Assembly (NCBI GenBank): GCA_001692895.1
Contig: KV748225.1
Location: 620,001-684,000 of the forward strand
Length of the DNA: 64,000 nt
Direction: 5' to 3'
Source: Cenococcum geophilum 1.58
Lineage: Eukaryota; Ascomycota; Dothideomycetes; Gloniales; Gloniaceae
Part shown: positions 24,290 through 35,599 of the stretch, in pieces
Layout: each line of letters begins with the position of its first letter
Position numbering within the stretch: the first letter of the stretch is position 1
Made by a program: the position numbers and the translations under genes
The notes under the pieces: model-generated
Told to the model about the DNA's origin: nothing
Seen by the model: only the letters and a program-made list of their open reading frames with translations
Databases searched by the model: none

Positions 24290-27200
24290 TAGTACCTTGT
24301 TTGGGTTCGCCTTCGTTATTATATTTACTAGGTTATTTTGGCCATTAATCTATTAAATGTTAAAGAGTTCTTAACACTTATAGGATTGCTAAAGTGCCAT
24401 AATATTAATTATAAGGCGCTTTTTCTTTATGGTACTAAGCTTAATTAAATACTTATAGAGGGAATATAAGTCGGTGTATACGATTATAGGGATAATAGAA
24501 AGTTTAAGTTAATCTATAATTATCTTTAGGGTAGTTCCAATTGTAATTGCTATATTAACTTCGCTAACTATTCTATATATCTCTAATGCTAAAACACTTT
24601 AGGTAACACGCTTGCTCTTAGTTAAGCTTTAATAGATAAGATTGCTATAAATTATAAAGTTATTCTCTCCTATAAATTTATTCGCGATAATAATCTTATA
24701 TCCTAATTAGGAGCTAAAATCTTTATTATTTATAAACGATCTATTAATAAATATAAAGAGCTTGGCGGTAGGAAGATTAATAGGCATATAAAGTAGTCCC
24801 CGATTAAAATGGTTTATTTACTAAAAAAGACGTTTATTTAGGGTAAGAATGTTATCCTTAATTGGTTTCTAGTGTTAGGCGGCAACGGAGAGATTAAATA
24901 AAGCCTTAGGTTAATAGATAGAAGTAATATAAGCTCCGCGAGCGCGTTACTCTATATATCCTTACTTTAGGGAATTAACATTAATAACGTTAATCTTCTT
25001 ACCTTAATCCTTCTGGCGTAAAGCAATAGAATCCTTATTTAGGGAGAGGATGCATTTATTAAAAAGTAATAGTGTTATTAAATTAAGCTTTTCCTTTAGC
25101 TTTGCTATAAGATTTACCTTTACTAGCTTATCCTCTTTAAGAGCTAAAAATTGGTCGTTTTCTAAGATAATTATATTATTAGTTTATATACTAACGATTC
25201 TAAATAGGGTTCCTATAGTTATAATAAGGAAGTAGGGATTAAATGTAGAAGTAGTTATTAAAAGCTTTTCTTTATAGTGCTTGCTATAGATAGCCCACTA
25301 GTAAGTTCCTACCTCTGCAATTCTATATAATGGCTTAAGCACAACTATAATCGTATCTTTAGGATACTGGTGGCGAATTTGCTCCGGAAGGTATACTAAT
25401 ATTAAGCGCTAAAGGTGCGTCTCTAATTGGGCGTAGGCTTAAGTAATATCTTATAAATAAACCGCCATTCTATTCTTTATTAAGGAGGGAGCTANTATAA
25501 TAATAACTTGCTAACTAGCTTGTTAAATTATAGGAGATTATATAAGAATTATCTCTTTACTATTATTGTTATAACCTTAGATAATAAGCCTTAATTTCTT
25601 AAATAGGGTATTAATAGCTTTGCCCTTAATCTCATTAACTATCCTTAACTTAAAGATGCGAACTTTATTAAACTTAGTAGGGTTATACTTCTTAAATTTA
25701 AAGACTCCTCTTATAATAAGACTATTAATCTCCTACTTATTAGATGCTTGGAAAGGAGCTTCTAAAGTTATAAAATACGATCTTCCTTTTAGAGCTATTT
25801 TATAAGTGTAAAGTTAAGCCTTCTCCTTAACGTGTTATTAAAGGTTATTAATAGCTTAACTTTATTCTTAATAGCGGCAAACGAATTACTCTTCAAAATT
25901 AATAAGATGTTGGTAATTTTGTATCCCTTTAGGCGACCCTTACTGCGTTATAGTTACGGCGCATCAACTATAATTATATTAGAAATTGTAGTCCGCCTTT
26001 TAGGAGTACATTAATTATAGTTCTTCTTTAGGGCCTCTTCTAGGGTATTCTATAAAAAGGCCTCAAAACTGTTTATCTTTATAGTAAGGCTTAATAACAG
26101 TTAAATGGAATTAAGTAGGTCCGTAAGGCATCTAAATAGTATAAGTTTAACTATTAATTATAATAAGTTANTATAGGCCTAACNACCCTCCCTTTTTACG
26201 CTATANNCGTACCTTAGACTANAGTGGCAGATTAAGCGTAGTTAAGGTATTTAGGCCATTTCTTATTTCTAGTGCATTATTAACCTAGCGTGTGGCGTAG
26301 AGATGTTATACCTCCTTTATTGCCTTATAAATAGCCTTAGCTTATTATATAATAGAGGGAGATAGTAAAGAATTATTAGTTATTTAAGGGTAGGCGCTAA
26401 AAACTAGTAATATAGGTATAAGTCCATCTAGGCCAGCGGAATTATTAATAGCTTTAACAGCTATTTGTAAGGTAAGTTCTTTACTAGCGTCCTTTAGTTT
26501 TAAAGAGATAATCTTATATACGCGGCGTAATAGCGTATAATATTGCTCCACTTTTCTAACGCTATTATATACCTTAATAGGGACTTCCTTAACCTTAATT
26601 ACTATTACCTTTATCTATTATTAAAACTTTATAGATAAGAAGTTCTTTCCTACGTTATAGACGATTTAATTAGGGGGTCCTAGGTAGACATTAATCTAGT
26701 ATAATTAAAGGGTATCCTATGCGTTCTTAGCTGACATATCCTTTAAGAATTGTGCGGCTTAGAAGGAGGTTAAGAAGTTAATAACTTGGAGTACTGGCTT
26801 GCCGCTAAGATATATAACGTTAATAATAATATAGAAGTTAAAGTCGTAGTTATTTTTAAGGGTAAACTTAAATTGGCTAGGGGACTTCTGGTTTATTTAG
26901 TAGTAATAGTAGTACTTTATAAGATGCTTAATTACCTTAACCTTAACTTTATAGCCTACTTGCTAAAGAACCCTAAGTAATTAATAAATAGATAGGTGGC
27001 TAAAACAATGGTGTAGTTAACGTAACTCTAACTTAGTTAGGTAGCTCTAAGTAATACTCTTTTCTAGTTAATAAAGGAGTAACTAAGGGTAACCCTACTT
27101 ACGCATAACGGGTACCCGATTATCTCCCTAAATAAGTATATCCTTAAGGTTATTAAGCTTAACGCCTAATTTATCTATATCTCTAATGTAAAATAGAAAT

Positions 27201-27440
27201 AGGGTATTTATAGAAACGATATAAAAGGTAATATACCCTAAGGGGGTTTGGACCCTAATTATGCTAAGAGAGATTATAGTACCCTTGCTAAAATGAATTG
27301 TATATTGGCCTGCCGTTAAATAGTTAATCTAAATAGAGCTATTAAGCTACTAAAGGGCTTAAACTTAAGGTTCTCCTGCTATAGATACCCCTGCGGCTCT
27401 AGTATCTAGTATAATACCATAGAAGACGTTCGCTAAGTAT
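24290..27440 (-). pseudogene. pol of copia element 2 (broken)
   Basis: On the minus strand the protease region lies near 27390-27430 and the integrase core near 26650-26900. The latter matches element 1 at 4436-4760, with the same GNFVxFNFIL..YLSGKP-type block. RT spans roughly 25100-25900 and RNase H about 24300-24520, where YSLYKCLVKLSTIKEKR-like sequence is readable. Numerous TAA/TAG stops and some N break it. Plus-strand frames of about 60 codons at 25050, 25620, 25832 and 26786 are antisense shadows. Confidence 0.85.
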
Positions 27441-27559
27441 TTGTTATTAAAGGAGAACGCAAAACTCTCCCTTGGCTTATTAAAGATATCTAACTTTATA
27501 GTAAAATGGAGCGTAGATTGGTTATTAAAAATAGTAACGGTTTATATGCCATCTACCTT

Positions 27560-29197
27560 ACTATACTTAGTAAAGTATTAGTCGGGTAAGTACTCCTTAA
27601 TTTCTATATCTATAAGGAGCTATTCGGCCTTATTAACCTTACCCTTAAGATCTTCTACGCCTTTATATTAAACCAGAAAGCTTTAGAAGTAGGCTATAGT
27701 AACCTTATAATTTTTAACGTTTCTTATACTCTGGCGAAACTTATTATATACCTTCTTTTGCTTATTAAGAGAATGCCTAGTTAACTAGTAATTTGGTTTC
27801 TTATAAACGTAGCACTTCTTTTAGTAATTACTTTAAAATAAACCTCTATAAGGACCTCCACCTTTGCCTTATAGTTGTTAATTATACCCTTTACTATATT
27901 ACTTACCCCGGCCACTATATATTTAATTAGTCTAGTTATAATTATATTAGTCAGGCGGGTTAATTAAAGTAGGTTAGAGTTAGGCGTTAAATTGCTGTAC
28001 TTCTTAAGAGCGTAGAGCGGTGCTAATAGAAGATCTTAATTAAGCATATACTCCTTTATAAGTATTTATAGAATTAAAGAGAGTAAGGTTATATTCTTTA
28101 ACACCTTAGTATACGCTAATAACTTAATTATATAGGCTAAAGTCCTCTTAATATAATTCGGATAATCTACGCTAAATTATCTAAAGTTAATTAAAGAGCT
28201 TTTAAAGATAATTAAGCCAAGGGATATCTAGGTTTATAGTAATAATCTTTAAAAAGGTAGTCTCTCTCTATTCTAATATATACTACTACTTATTCTCTTC
28301 TATTTTAAAGTAGTATCTTAACTTATATATTATGCGGTTAAAATTATATCCTTTTTTTACTAAATGATTATAATAGAAGGTACTAGCTTGGCCCTTAAGC
28401 ATAACGGAATAGGCGTTATAGTATTAATTAGACTCTATTCCTACCTTTTAGTAATAGTTATAAAAGATATATAGTTTCGAATTAAGAATATTATATAACT
28501 CCCCGCTAAACTTCTTCTTCTAATCTAAATAGAGCTTTATAAGCTCTGTAAGCAATTTTAAACTACCTCTAATTTAAGATTAAGATAGAGGAGGTAGGGG
28601 TTGCATTGCAGGCTGTAGTGGGGATGTAGGTCTAGTCGGTAGAGTCCAAAGGTCGTTAAATTGTAAAGCAATAGAATCCTATACCTACTCTCGTTAGGGT
28701 ATAGTATCTAACGTTAAGGTTATAGGTTAAATTAGATACAGAGAAGTTAAGGGTAGAGGTAGGTTTGTCTCTAGAGGTATATTACTTAGGTTTTATTGTA
28801 AGTTAAGCTTCCTTATAGTGCGTAGTTAGTGCTTAATCTCTTATAGAGTCCATTTATGCTCTTCTTTTATATTAATAACCTACTCCTAAATATTATCTCT
28901 AATAGTACCCTCGTCCTTAGGGATAAATACTCTATTCTCCTAAAGGAAGTTACAGAAGTCCTATACAATATCCTTATTTATAGGGGCCTATATTTCCTTT
29001 ATCTATCTAATAAAGTTCCTCTTTATACATTCCCATAGCGCGGTATCGTTATATTTACTATCCTTATAATGTGCTATACGGTATAATAAAAATCCATTTA
29101 AGTCTTATTTATTAGCGTTTGCAAGGCTAATTATAGCTTTATTCTATATCTTTGGGTTAATATCTTTCTTATACTTCTTTAGGTAGGTTAACGCTAT
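27560..29197 (-). pseudogene. gag of copia element 2 (broken, start codon lost)
   Basis: The minus strand aligns with gag of element 1. The start has become ATA (29195-29197), where element 1 keeps ATG, a G-to-A change. The zinc knuckle region lies near 27780-27830. The plus-strand open frame 28856-29038 is the antisense of gag and parallels the antisense frame at 2270-2500 in element 1. Confidence 0.8.
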
Positions 29198-29592
29198 AGT
29201 AGGTATAGAATTAATAGGGTGTCGTACATTAAAGGTAGGTAGGATTTTCGGTTTTGTAGGATTTTATAGGTTTGCTATTAAGAGGTAGACAATTTAAGAT
29301 GTTATTTAACGCGTTTTGGACGTTAACTTAGGACCCTAGATTTAGTAACACTTCTAACCTAAAGTACTTAACCAAATCTTCGTAAACGCGGTTATTCTAT
29401 ATAATAGACGCAACTTAGTATCTCCTAGTACTCAGTAACACTTCTGTTACTAGTTTTTCGTAAGTTTAAGGTAGCATAGTATTACCGGGATCCATTCTAT
29501 ATAAGCGCATATAGCACCCCTATATAAGACTATCTCTTCTATTTGAAAACCTAGCTGCTCTATGGTTAACTATATATTTAACCACTAATTAG

Positions 29593-29800
29593 TATTAGTT
29601 ATATAGGGTAACTCACTAATAACGACTACTTGAGTAGGGTTACAGTAATGTTAGTTAATAAAGCTTATTAATTGGAATGAGGAAGGGCGAGGAACGTAAG
29701 GCTCCTCGCCACGCTAGTGCCGCGGCGACACGTGATGGCAACTTGCCATTACGTGACGGCAGTTTGCCGTACGTGACGGCAACTTGCCTTATTCCCGATA
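29593..29800 (-). repeat. 5' LTR of copia element 2
   Basis: It is 208 bp. On the plus strand it starts TATTAG (TG lost) and ends CCCGATA (CA lost), both by transitions. TSD AAAAG follows at 29801-29805. Just inside the element, the minus strand reads CTAATTAGTGGTTAAATA, conserved with element 1 (CTGATTAGTGGTTAAATA at 1764); this is a candidate primer-binding region. Confidence 0.95.
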
Positions 29801-29805
29801 AAAAG

Positions 29806-30504
29806 AAAGCGGTAAAAGCATAGAGAGGAACTACGTGGAGCACCCTATAAATAATATTAACTTTCTCCCTATATAAAGGACAGATAAAGGCAGAATCTAT
29901 AGCTGCCTTTTCTATTATAGATAGGTCTTAACGAAGCTCAAACGTATATATAGTAGCATCTGATATCCTAAATACTATAGCTCAAACTATACGTCATAAA
30001 CAGTTATATAGTTAGTAGAGCTATAAAATACTCTTCTAACTACTATATAGTAAAAGACTACTATTTACTGGGCGGCATAAATAATATTACCTAAATAGCT
30101 ATATATAAGTAGGGCCCTATAATGTATAATAGTATTTTAAATTAGAAGTCCTCTAGTAGTTTTGATGAGCGTATATTTAGATCTAATAGGAGGACATAGG
30201 GGAATAAGCCCTTTTTAGCCCCTTAGGGACTAAAACCCTACTAAGCTAAAGGCGGCTTATAGGCGACTTACTATCCCTTCCACTACACTAACCTTCTAAA
30301 ATCCTTAGAAGTATAAGTATAAAAGGTAAATATAATATATATAAAAGGTAATATGGCCTAAGCGTAGGACGGAGCGCGTAAGATAGTAAAAGGATATACT
30401 TACCATTTTTCCCTTATTAGGGATTTTTCCTATAAATAGAAGGTAGAGCTATATAAGACCTAGTAAGGGCTAAATCGGGCAATAAATAGAATAAATAATA
30501 ATAA
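29806..30504 (+). mobile_element. LINE A, right part: 3' tail after the copia insertion
   Basis: Joining 23634 to 29806 restores the spacing seen in LINE B at 31450-31480 (AAATAGAA, then TAAAAG, then GGTA/GTAAAA). The rest is an untranslated tail: 30160-30500 is repeated at about 32070-32420 at the end of LINE B, and both end GGGCAATAAATAGAAT followed by AATAAT. This supports a shared LINE 3' end. Confidence 0.65.
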
Positions 30505-32425
30505 TATAATATATAGCTAGGATATAATAGTTCTAGAATTTATAGATAATATAACTTATTATATAGGGAAATATAGTAGTAGAAAACTATACTAGGCTAA
30601 ACTAGGTATAATAAAGGTACATTATATAGGCAAAACAATATTAGCGCTAAATTTGTATTAGATAATTACTACTAGCTTATCTACTTTATAAGGGAAAAAA
30701 GGGTAAGTAGCGACCTAGCCTTAAATAGTAAGTATCTAGAGCTGCGAAGTAAAACTAGAAGCTACCCTTAAGGGTTTAGATAAACTCTAGGTTAAACTAA
30801 AACAAGTATATTATATAGGCGACTTATAGAGAAATAGTAGTATTTTTAGTAGTATTATAAATTATCTACTTAATATAAGGACCCTCTTTTAAATATATTA
30901 CGCCCTACTATATATAGTAGAAGTAAGGCTAATAATGCTATACGGCTCCTCAAATCTAGGGCTTAGGACTAGGCGGTAAGGGTACTTAGTAAAAAGCGTT
31001 ACTACGCGCTACTAGCTAAGCTATAAAACTAGTGCCTATATAGAACTATAGGGGCCTATAGAAGAATACTACGCGCTATATTAAAACGCGAAGTAGTAGT
31101 TTTTACTACTAGACTTATATAGTAACTTAACTACTATAATAGAAGAGTAGTTATAGTATAAGGCTACCTAGTAGAAGAAAATATATACTAAATACTAAAA
31201 CGTATAATAAGGAACGAGATATATATAAGAAGCGATAGCCCTTAAAGAGGATAAATGCCTAAATATACTAGCTAAGAAGCCTTTAACCTATAAATAATAG
31301 AGAGAAAAGGAAATAAGGAAATAATTATCTTATTAGATAAAGACCTAACGTTATACTAGTAGAGTACTATTCATGGCAATAGAGGATAGGAGGTTACTAA
31401 TATAGATAGAGATTTACTTATACTAATTATAAGAGGGTAAATCTTAAATAGAAGTAATAATAAAAGGAGGTAGTAAAATATAAGACGTAGCTGTATGAAT
31501 ACCTGTCTATATAAGTTCGCACGAGAATTTATAGACGTAATTACGTGAGCTAAGCGAGCTCAGAAACCCTTAAATCCTCCTATTTATTATTATATATCAA
31601 TTAAAGAAAAAGTCACCAGCATCCAAAAGCATACGATACTATACGTATTTCGTGCCCCTGGATATAACTATTATATTTATTAAGTTAATACAAATAATAA
31701 CCTATAGTTAATACTAACTCTTTTTTATATATAACAGGACTAATGAGGGTAAAATCTATAGCCGTTTTTCACTATATATATAAGGTCTAGGTCTAAATAT
31801 ATAGCCAATATCTATATTCTAAATATCTTACCTTAACTATATATAATATTTATTTATTACTTAACGTCTAATTTAGATCCCTATTAGGCCTATATTAGAC
31901 TACTTTTTAGTTACCTTAATATATATACCGGTGGCCTATTTAGTTAGTATATTATATACTACTATTTATAGCTACCGCTTAGTAGGGACTAGCTACTTAC
32001 TGGTAGGTATAAATAATATTACTTAGATACTCTCCTATAAGTAGGGCTTAATAAATGTAGTAAAATAGCTTATAGGCTGAGGAATTTTTGTAGTTTAAAT
32101 AGCATATAAGATCTAATAGAAGGATATAAATAATACGCCCTATTCTAGCCCCTTAAGGACTAAATACCCCCGTAGCTATAAGCGGCTTACTAGCGAATTT
32201 CAAACCTTTTACTACTCCTTTAGATTTTCTAATATACCTAGAAAGTATAGTATATAAGGTAGACTAGAAGATATAAAGATATACTAGCTAGGTAAAGGCG
32301 GACAAATAGGACTAGCTAAAAGGAAATACTTAGGATTTTCCCTTATAGGGCTTTTTCCTATATAGAACCTAAAGGGGACTAAATTGGGCAATAAATAGAA
32401 TTAATAATAATTATATAGTGGGTGG
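30505..32425 (+). mobile_element. Tad1-like LINE B, 5'-truncated, with 3' tail
   Basis: It starts directly after the tail of LINE A. From about 30510 the plus strand reads the late RT region (EFINNITYYIGKYSS, expected an FxDD-type motif; then YALLYIVEVRLIMLYGSS), followed by the post-RT segment (YIELQGPIEEYYALYQN, LLLDLYSNLTT) to about 31200. It carries many stops. The tail (about 31480-32425) ends with GGGCAATAAATAGAATTA and AATAAT, like LINE A. The 5' truncation is typical of LINE insertion. Confidence 0.7.
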
Positions 32426-32450
32426 TATATAGGCTAATTAGAAACCTTCG

Positions 32451-33265
32451 TAGTATAATCTTAGTTGCTATGTTAGTAGAGCTTTAAACTCTATATAAGG
32501 TTTTGAGTAGAGCTTCGAGCCATTAAGGGCTTCACTATTCGATGCAGAGAGCCTTTGACGCAGAGTCGTGCAGAGCTCATGTAGTAGAGCTTTAAGCAGA
32601 GACTTACGTGCAGAGACTTTAAGCAGAGCGCCTCGTATAGAGCTTACAAGCAGAGCTTCGAGCAGAGCTTCGAGTAGAGCTTCGAGCCAGAGCTTCGAGC
32701 GAGACGCGCTTCGAGCAGAGCTTCGAGCAGAGCTTCGAGCAGAGCTTCGAGCAGAGCACGAGCTAGTTTCGAGCAGAGCTTCGAGCAGAGCTTCGAGCAG
32801 AGCTTTCGAGCAGAGCTTCGAGCAGAGCTTCGAGCAGAGCTTCGAACAGCGTTTCGGCCCAGAGCTTCGGCCAGAGCTTCGACCAGAGCTTCGACCAGAG
32901 CTTCGACCAGAGCTTCGACCAGAGCTTCGACCAGAGCTTCGACCAGAGCTTTGACCAGAGCTTCGACCAGAGCTTCAACCGGAGCTTCGACCAGAGCTTC
33001 AACCGGAGCTTCGACCAGAGCTTCAACCGGAGCTTCAACCAGAGCTTCGACCGGAGCTTCGACCGGAGCTTTAAGCAGAGCCTCGTGCAGAGCCTTGTGC
33101 AGAGCTTTATATAGAGTTTGTATTCGTGCAGGCGTTCGTGCAGACGTCGTGCAGGCTTCGTGCAGGCTTCGTGCAGGCTTTCGTGCAGGCTTTCGTGCAG
33201 GCTTTCGTGCAGGCTTTCGTGCAGGCTTTCGTGCAGGCGTTTATGCAGGCAGCGGAAGAGCAATA
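32451..33265 (+). repeat. composite 12-bp minisatellite locus (leader, AGAGCTTCGAGC array, GCAGGCTTTCGT array)
   Basis: A leader at 32451-32520 (TAGTATAATCTTAGTTGCTA, then GTTAGTAGAGCTTTAAACTC) is related to leaders at 56391 and 56941. A 12-bp array follows: AGAGCTTCGAGC to about 32840, then the variant AGAGCTTCGACC to about 33060. From 33125 a second 12-bp array (GCAGGCTTTCGT) runs to 33245. RIP is weak in the core. Frames of 119-166 codons here are made by the repeats (RASS, ELRP, RAGF) and are not genes. Confidence 0.92.
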
Positions 33266-33413
33266 AAGCAGGTAATAAGGCCCAGAGTTAGTCTAGATAC
33301 AATACATTAGCTATTTAGGTATTTATCTACTATAAATATTAATATAGGAGGTTAAATATTAAGGATTGGTAATGGTTAATAGCTCTGGCTAAATATTTAC
33401 TATTTTAGTGGTA

Positions 33414-33727
33414 ATATTTAAGGCAAAATGTAGCAGTAACCATAACGCCGTTTATAATAATTTTGGCAGCGTTAGAATCGCCTTATAAAGCTCTAGAATA
33501 TAACGTTGGCCGATTATTTATAAAGGCGTTAGTTTGTTATTAATTAATAGTAGTAGAGTTTTAAGCAGAGCTTTAAAGAGGAGATTCGCTTATTTAAGGC
33601 GAAATGTAGTAGTAACCACCAGGCCGTTCGCAATAATTTTAGTAGCATTAGAATCGCCCTATAAAGTTCTAGAACATAACGTTAGCCGATTATTTATAAA
33701 GGCGTTGGTTCGTTGTTAATTAATAGC
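33414..33727 (+). repeat. two direct copies of a ~135-bp unit, 176 bp apart
   Basis: AGGCAAAATGTAGCAGTAACC at 33421 recurs as AGGCGAAATGTAGTAGTAACC at 33597. The units run on through TTAGAATCGCC, ATAACGTT and TATTTATAAAGGCGTT to TTAATTAATAG. Differences are almost all transitions. The spacer contains a trace of the 12-bp repeat (AAGCAGAGCTTTAA). The short frame 33534-33719 is not supported as a gene. Confidence 0.85.
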
Positions 33728-33739
33728 TAAAGGATTTAG

Positions 33740-33990
33740 TATGGCGCGCGAGTTTGTATAAGAATTACATATAAATTGGCGTAAGGGACTAATAAATTTC
33801 CGAACCGTGTACCAGACGACAACAACATAAGATAATTAATCTGTTATGTAAGCAGCTTATGATTGGTTGATCGTCTGGGACCGAGATAAGGGCAATTATG
33901 CGAGTAGAGTGATTATATAAGCAGGGTGATCTAACCTAGCGCCCTCTATTAACGCCTAGTATATAAATGGGAAGCAAATGTTAGGAAAAT
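33740..33990 (-). repeat. fragment of the 8-kb repeat family with terminal hairpin
   Basis: The reverse complement of 33785-33815 contains GTCTGGTACACGGTTCGGA followed by TTAGTCCC, as at 8769-8800. CCAGACGA (33812-33819) pairs with TCGTCTGG (33871-33878). The loop has further pairing (CATAAG with CTTATG). Bases 33897-33970 match 8165-8245 in plus orientation, so this locus is rearranged relative to the one at 8 kb. Confidence 0.7.
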
Positions 33991-34945
33991 ACTAGAACTA
34001 TAAAAAAAGGAAATATATAAGTCTAAGATCTAGAAATATTAAAGAAGTTCCTATATATATGGACTTTGCAATAACTCGCACCCCCCTTATATATACTTAG
34101 AGAAGTTTCCACATAAACAGCCCTATAAGCGTAGCTATAAATTTAAGCCCCCTTATATAACCTAACTACCTCTCCCTACTATACCGGAATAGATAAACAA
34201 CCGCTAGGTACTATAAGTAGAGAAATAATTTAAATAAAAAGAAAATACTATAAAAAAATATGTTTATATCCTTAAGATATAAATCTATAAGTACTATAGT
34301 CTTAAATATAACTAATACTTGCTAATATGGCATATATCCTAGATCTATAAGAAATTTAAAAAATCCTAGGTCGTTAGCATAGATTTACCTTCTATTATTG
34401 CTTTTAAGGTAGTGAATAAATTTATCTAAGTAGAAGTATAGATTATTGCGAATACTTTATAGCTCGTTATAAGTTAAGCGGGTAGAGGCTCTAGTGGAAA
34501 TAGTAATATTTTATTTTATTTTACAATAGGCTAAATAAAAAGAGGCCAAAGTTTTAACCCTTTTACTAGCTTTTATTAGAACTCTTCTTTATATTTTTAT
34601 TCTTTACTTATAGATTTAAGACTATAAAGTTAAGGCCGCCGTATTTAACCGTCCCCTATATAGTCTTATTGCTTAACACCTTTCTATTACTGCCTATCCC
34701 TATTTCTTAATCTTTAGTGCTAAAACTATTTTCTCCGCTATAAAATGTCTCTGCGTCCTATTCTTAATCTTTATTACTAAAGTTATTTTTGCAACTAGTC
34801 TACGCCTCTGCGTCGCTGTTGTTATCTCTAAAGTCGGGTTCTCTATCTATAAATGCCTACTTAGTAGCTAGTAATTTAGGAACAGTGCACTTATAGGTAC
34901 TTAAGGGTTGCGGGATACTACTTAAGGAGTTTTAGTTAATACTGT
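33991..34945. other. RIP-mutated unassigned DNA
   Basis: A plus-strand frame with RIP-like stops can be followed from about 34200 to 34560 (for example SIDLPSIIAFKVVNKFI), which suggests former coding sequence, but no family was recognised. Confidence 0.35.
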
Positions 34946-34947
34946 TT

Positions 34948-35335
34948 AAATATAGAATATGTTTATAGACCTCTAAGTACCGGCTACTTAGCGCCTTAAG
35001 TAAAAGATCTCCCCTAACATAAGGCAGATTAACAGGAGTTAATTACCGCCTATATAAGGCGGAGCGCTTATAAAGGGCTTAGCTATAATGCTAATTAAAC
35101 TACCTTATAGGCATTAATAGCTTCTTTGCTATAGATAGGGGGTTAATATATAAGATTAACTAGCTAGGATAAGTGTACTGCTTAGGCAGTGTCTTGCCCT
35201 AGGAAGGATAGGCGTTGGAAATAGATTATATAATACTATATCTGCTAAGAGAGGCGTTATTAGGGGTTATTATTAACTTCCGGTTCTAGTTTATAACTTT
35301 ATATAAACGCCTCTAAACCCTGCTAAGGTATACGG
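34948..35335 (+). repeat. dispersed ~380-bp repeat, copy A
   Basis: It matches 40000-40385 in the same orientation over about 380 bp, including AAGGCAGATTAA, GCCTATATAAGGCGGAG, GATTAACTAGCTA and TATATAAACGCCTCTAAA. Differences are mainly transitions. The sequence CGCCTATATAAGGCGG (35047-35062) is palindromic and holds a TATA-like core. It may be a short non-autonomous transposon or a solo LTR; no clean TG...CA ends or target duplication were found. Confidence 0.75.
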
Positions 35336-35599
35336 CGTCTGTTAGAAATTATTAGCTGTTTAAATTTAGTAATAGCTTAGCTAATAGCTACCTCTAATAA
35401 TGCCTTACTTAATACTTTACTTATAGATCACTTTAGGCGCCTATAGTCTTAGGCGTAGATAATATATAAGCTAAGAGTAATTACAGCCACTAAATATTGT
35501 ACTATAGATACTATATAAAGTGGAAAAGAGCGGCTGGTATACTCCGCTTTTTCTTTCTGCCTTTTGTCCTAACTCCGCCCTAAGAGAGAAATAGAATAT

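Larger units (their letters stand above)
23635..29800 (-). mobile_element. complete RIP-mutated Ty1/copia retrotransposon (copy 2), inverted, nested in LINE A
   Basis: Two 208-bp LTRs (23635-23842 and 29593-29800) and a target duplication AAAAG (23630-23634 and 29801-29805) define a 6,166-bp element on the minus strand. The LTRs differ at 19 sites, all transitions. Interior order on the minus strand is gag, protease, integrase, RT, RNase H, colinear with element 1. The LTRs of the two elements share their first bases (TGTCGGGAATAAGG) and the GGCAA-TTGCC repeat design but diverge downstream, so these are related but distinct subfamilies. A few N are scattered inside. Confidence 0.95.

Noticed and set aside
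32568..33310. Open frames of 119-166 codons over the 32.5-33.3 kb array
   Set aside because: Same cause: 12-bp repeats in all frames, with switching repeat words and no independent coding evidence.
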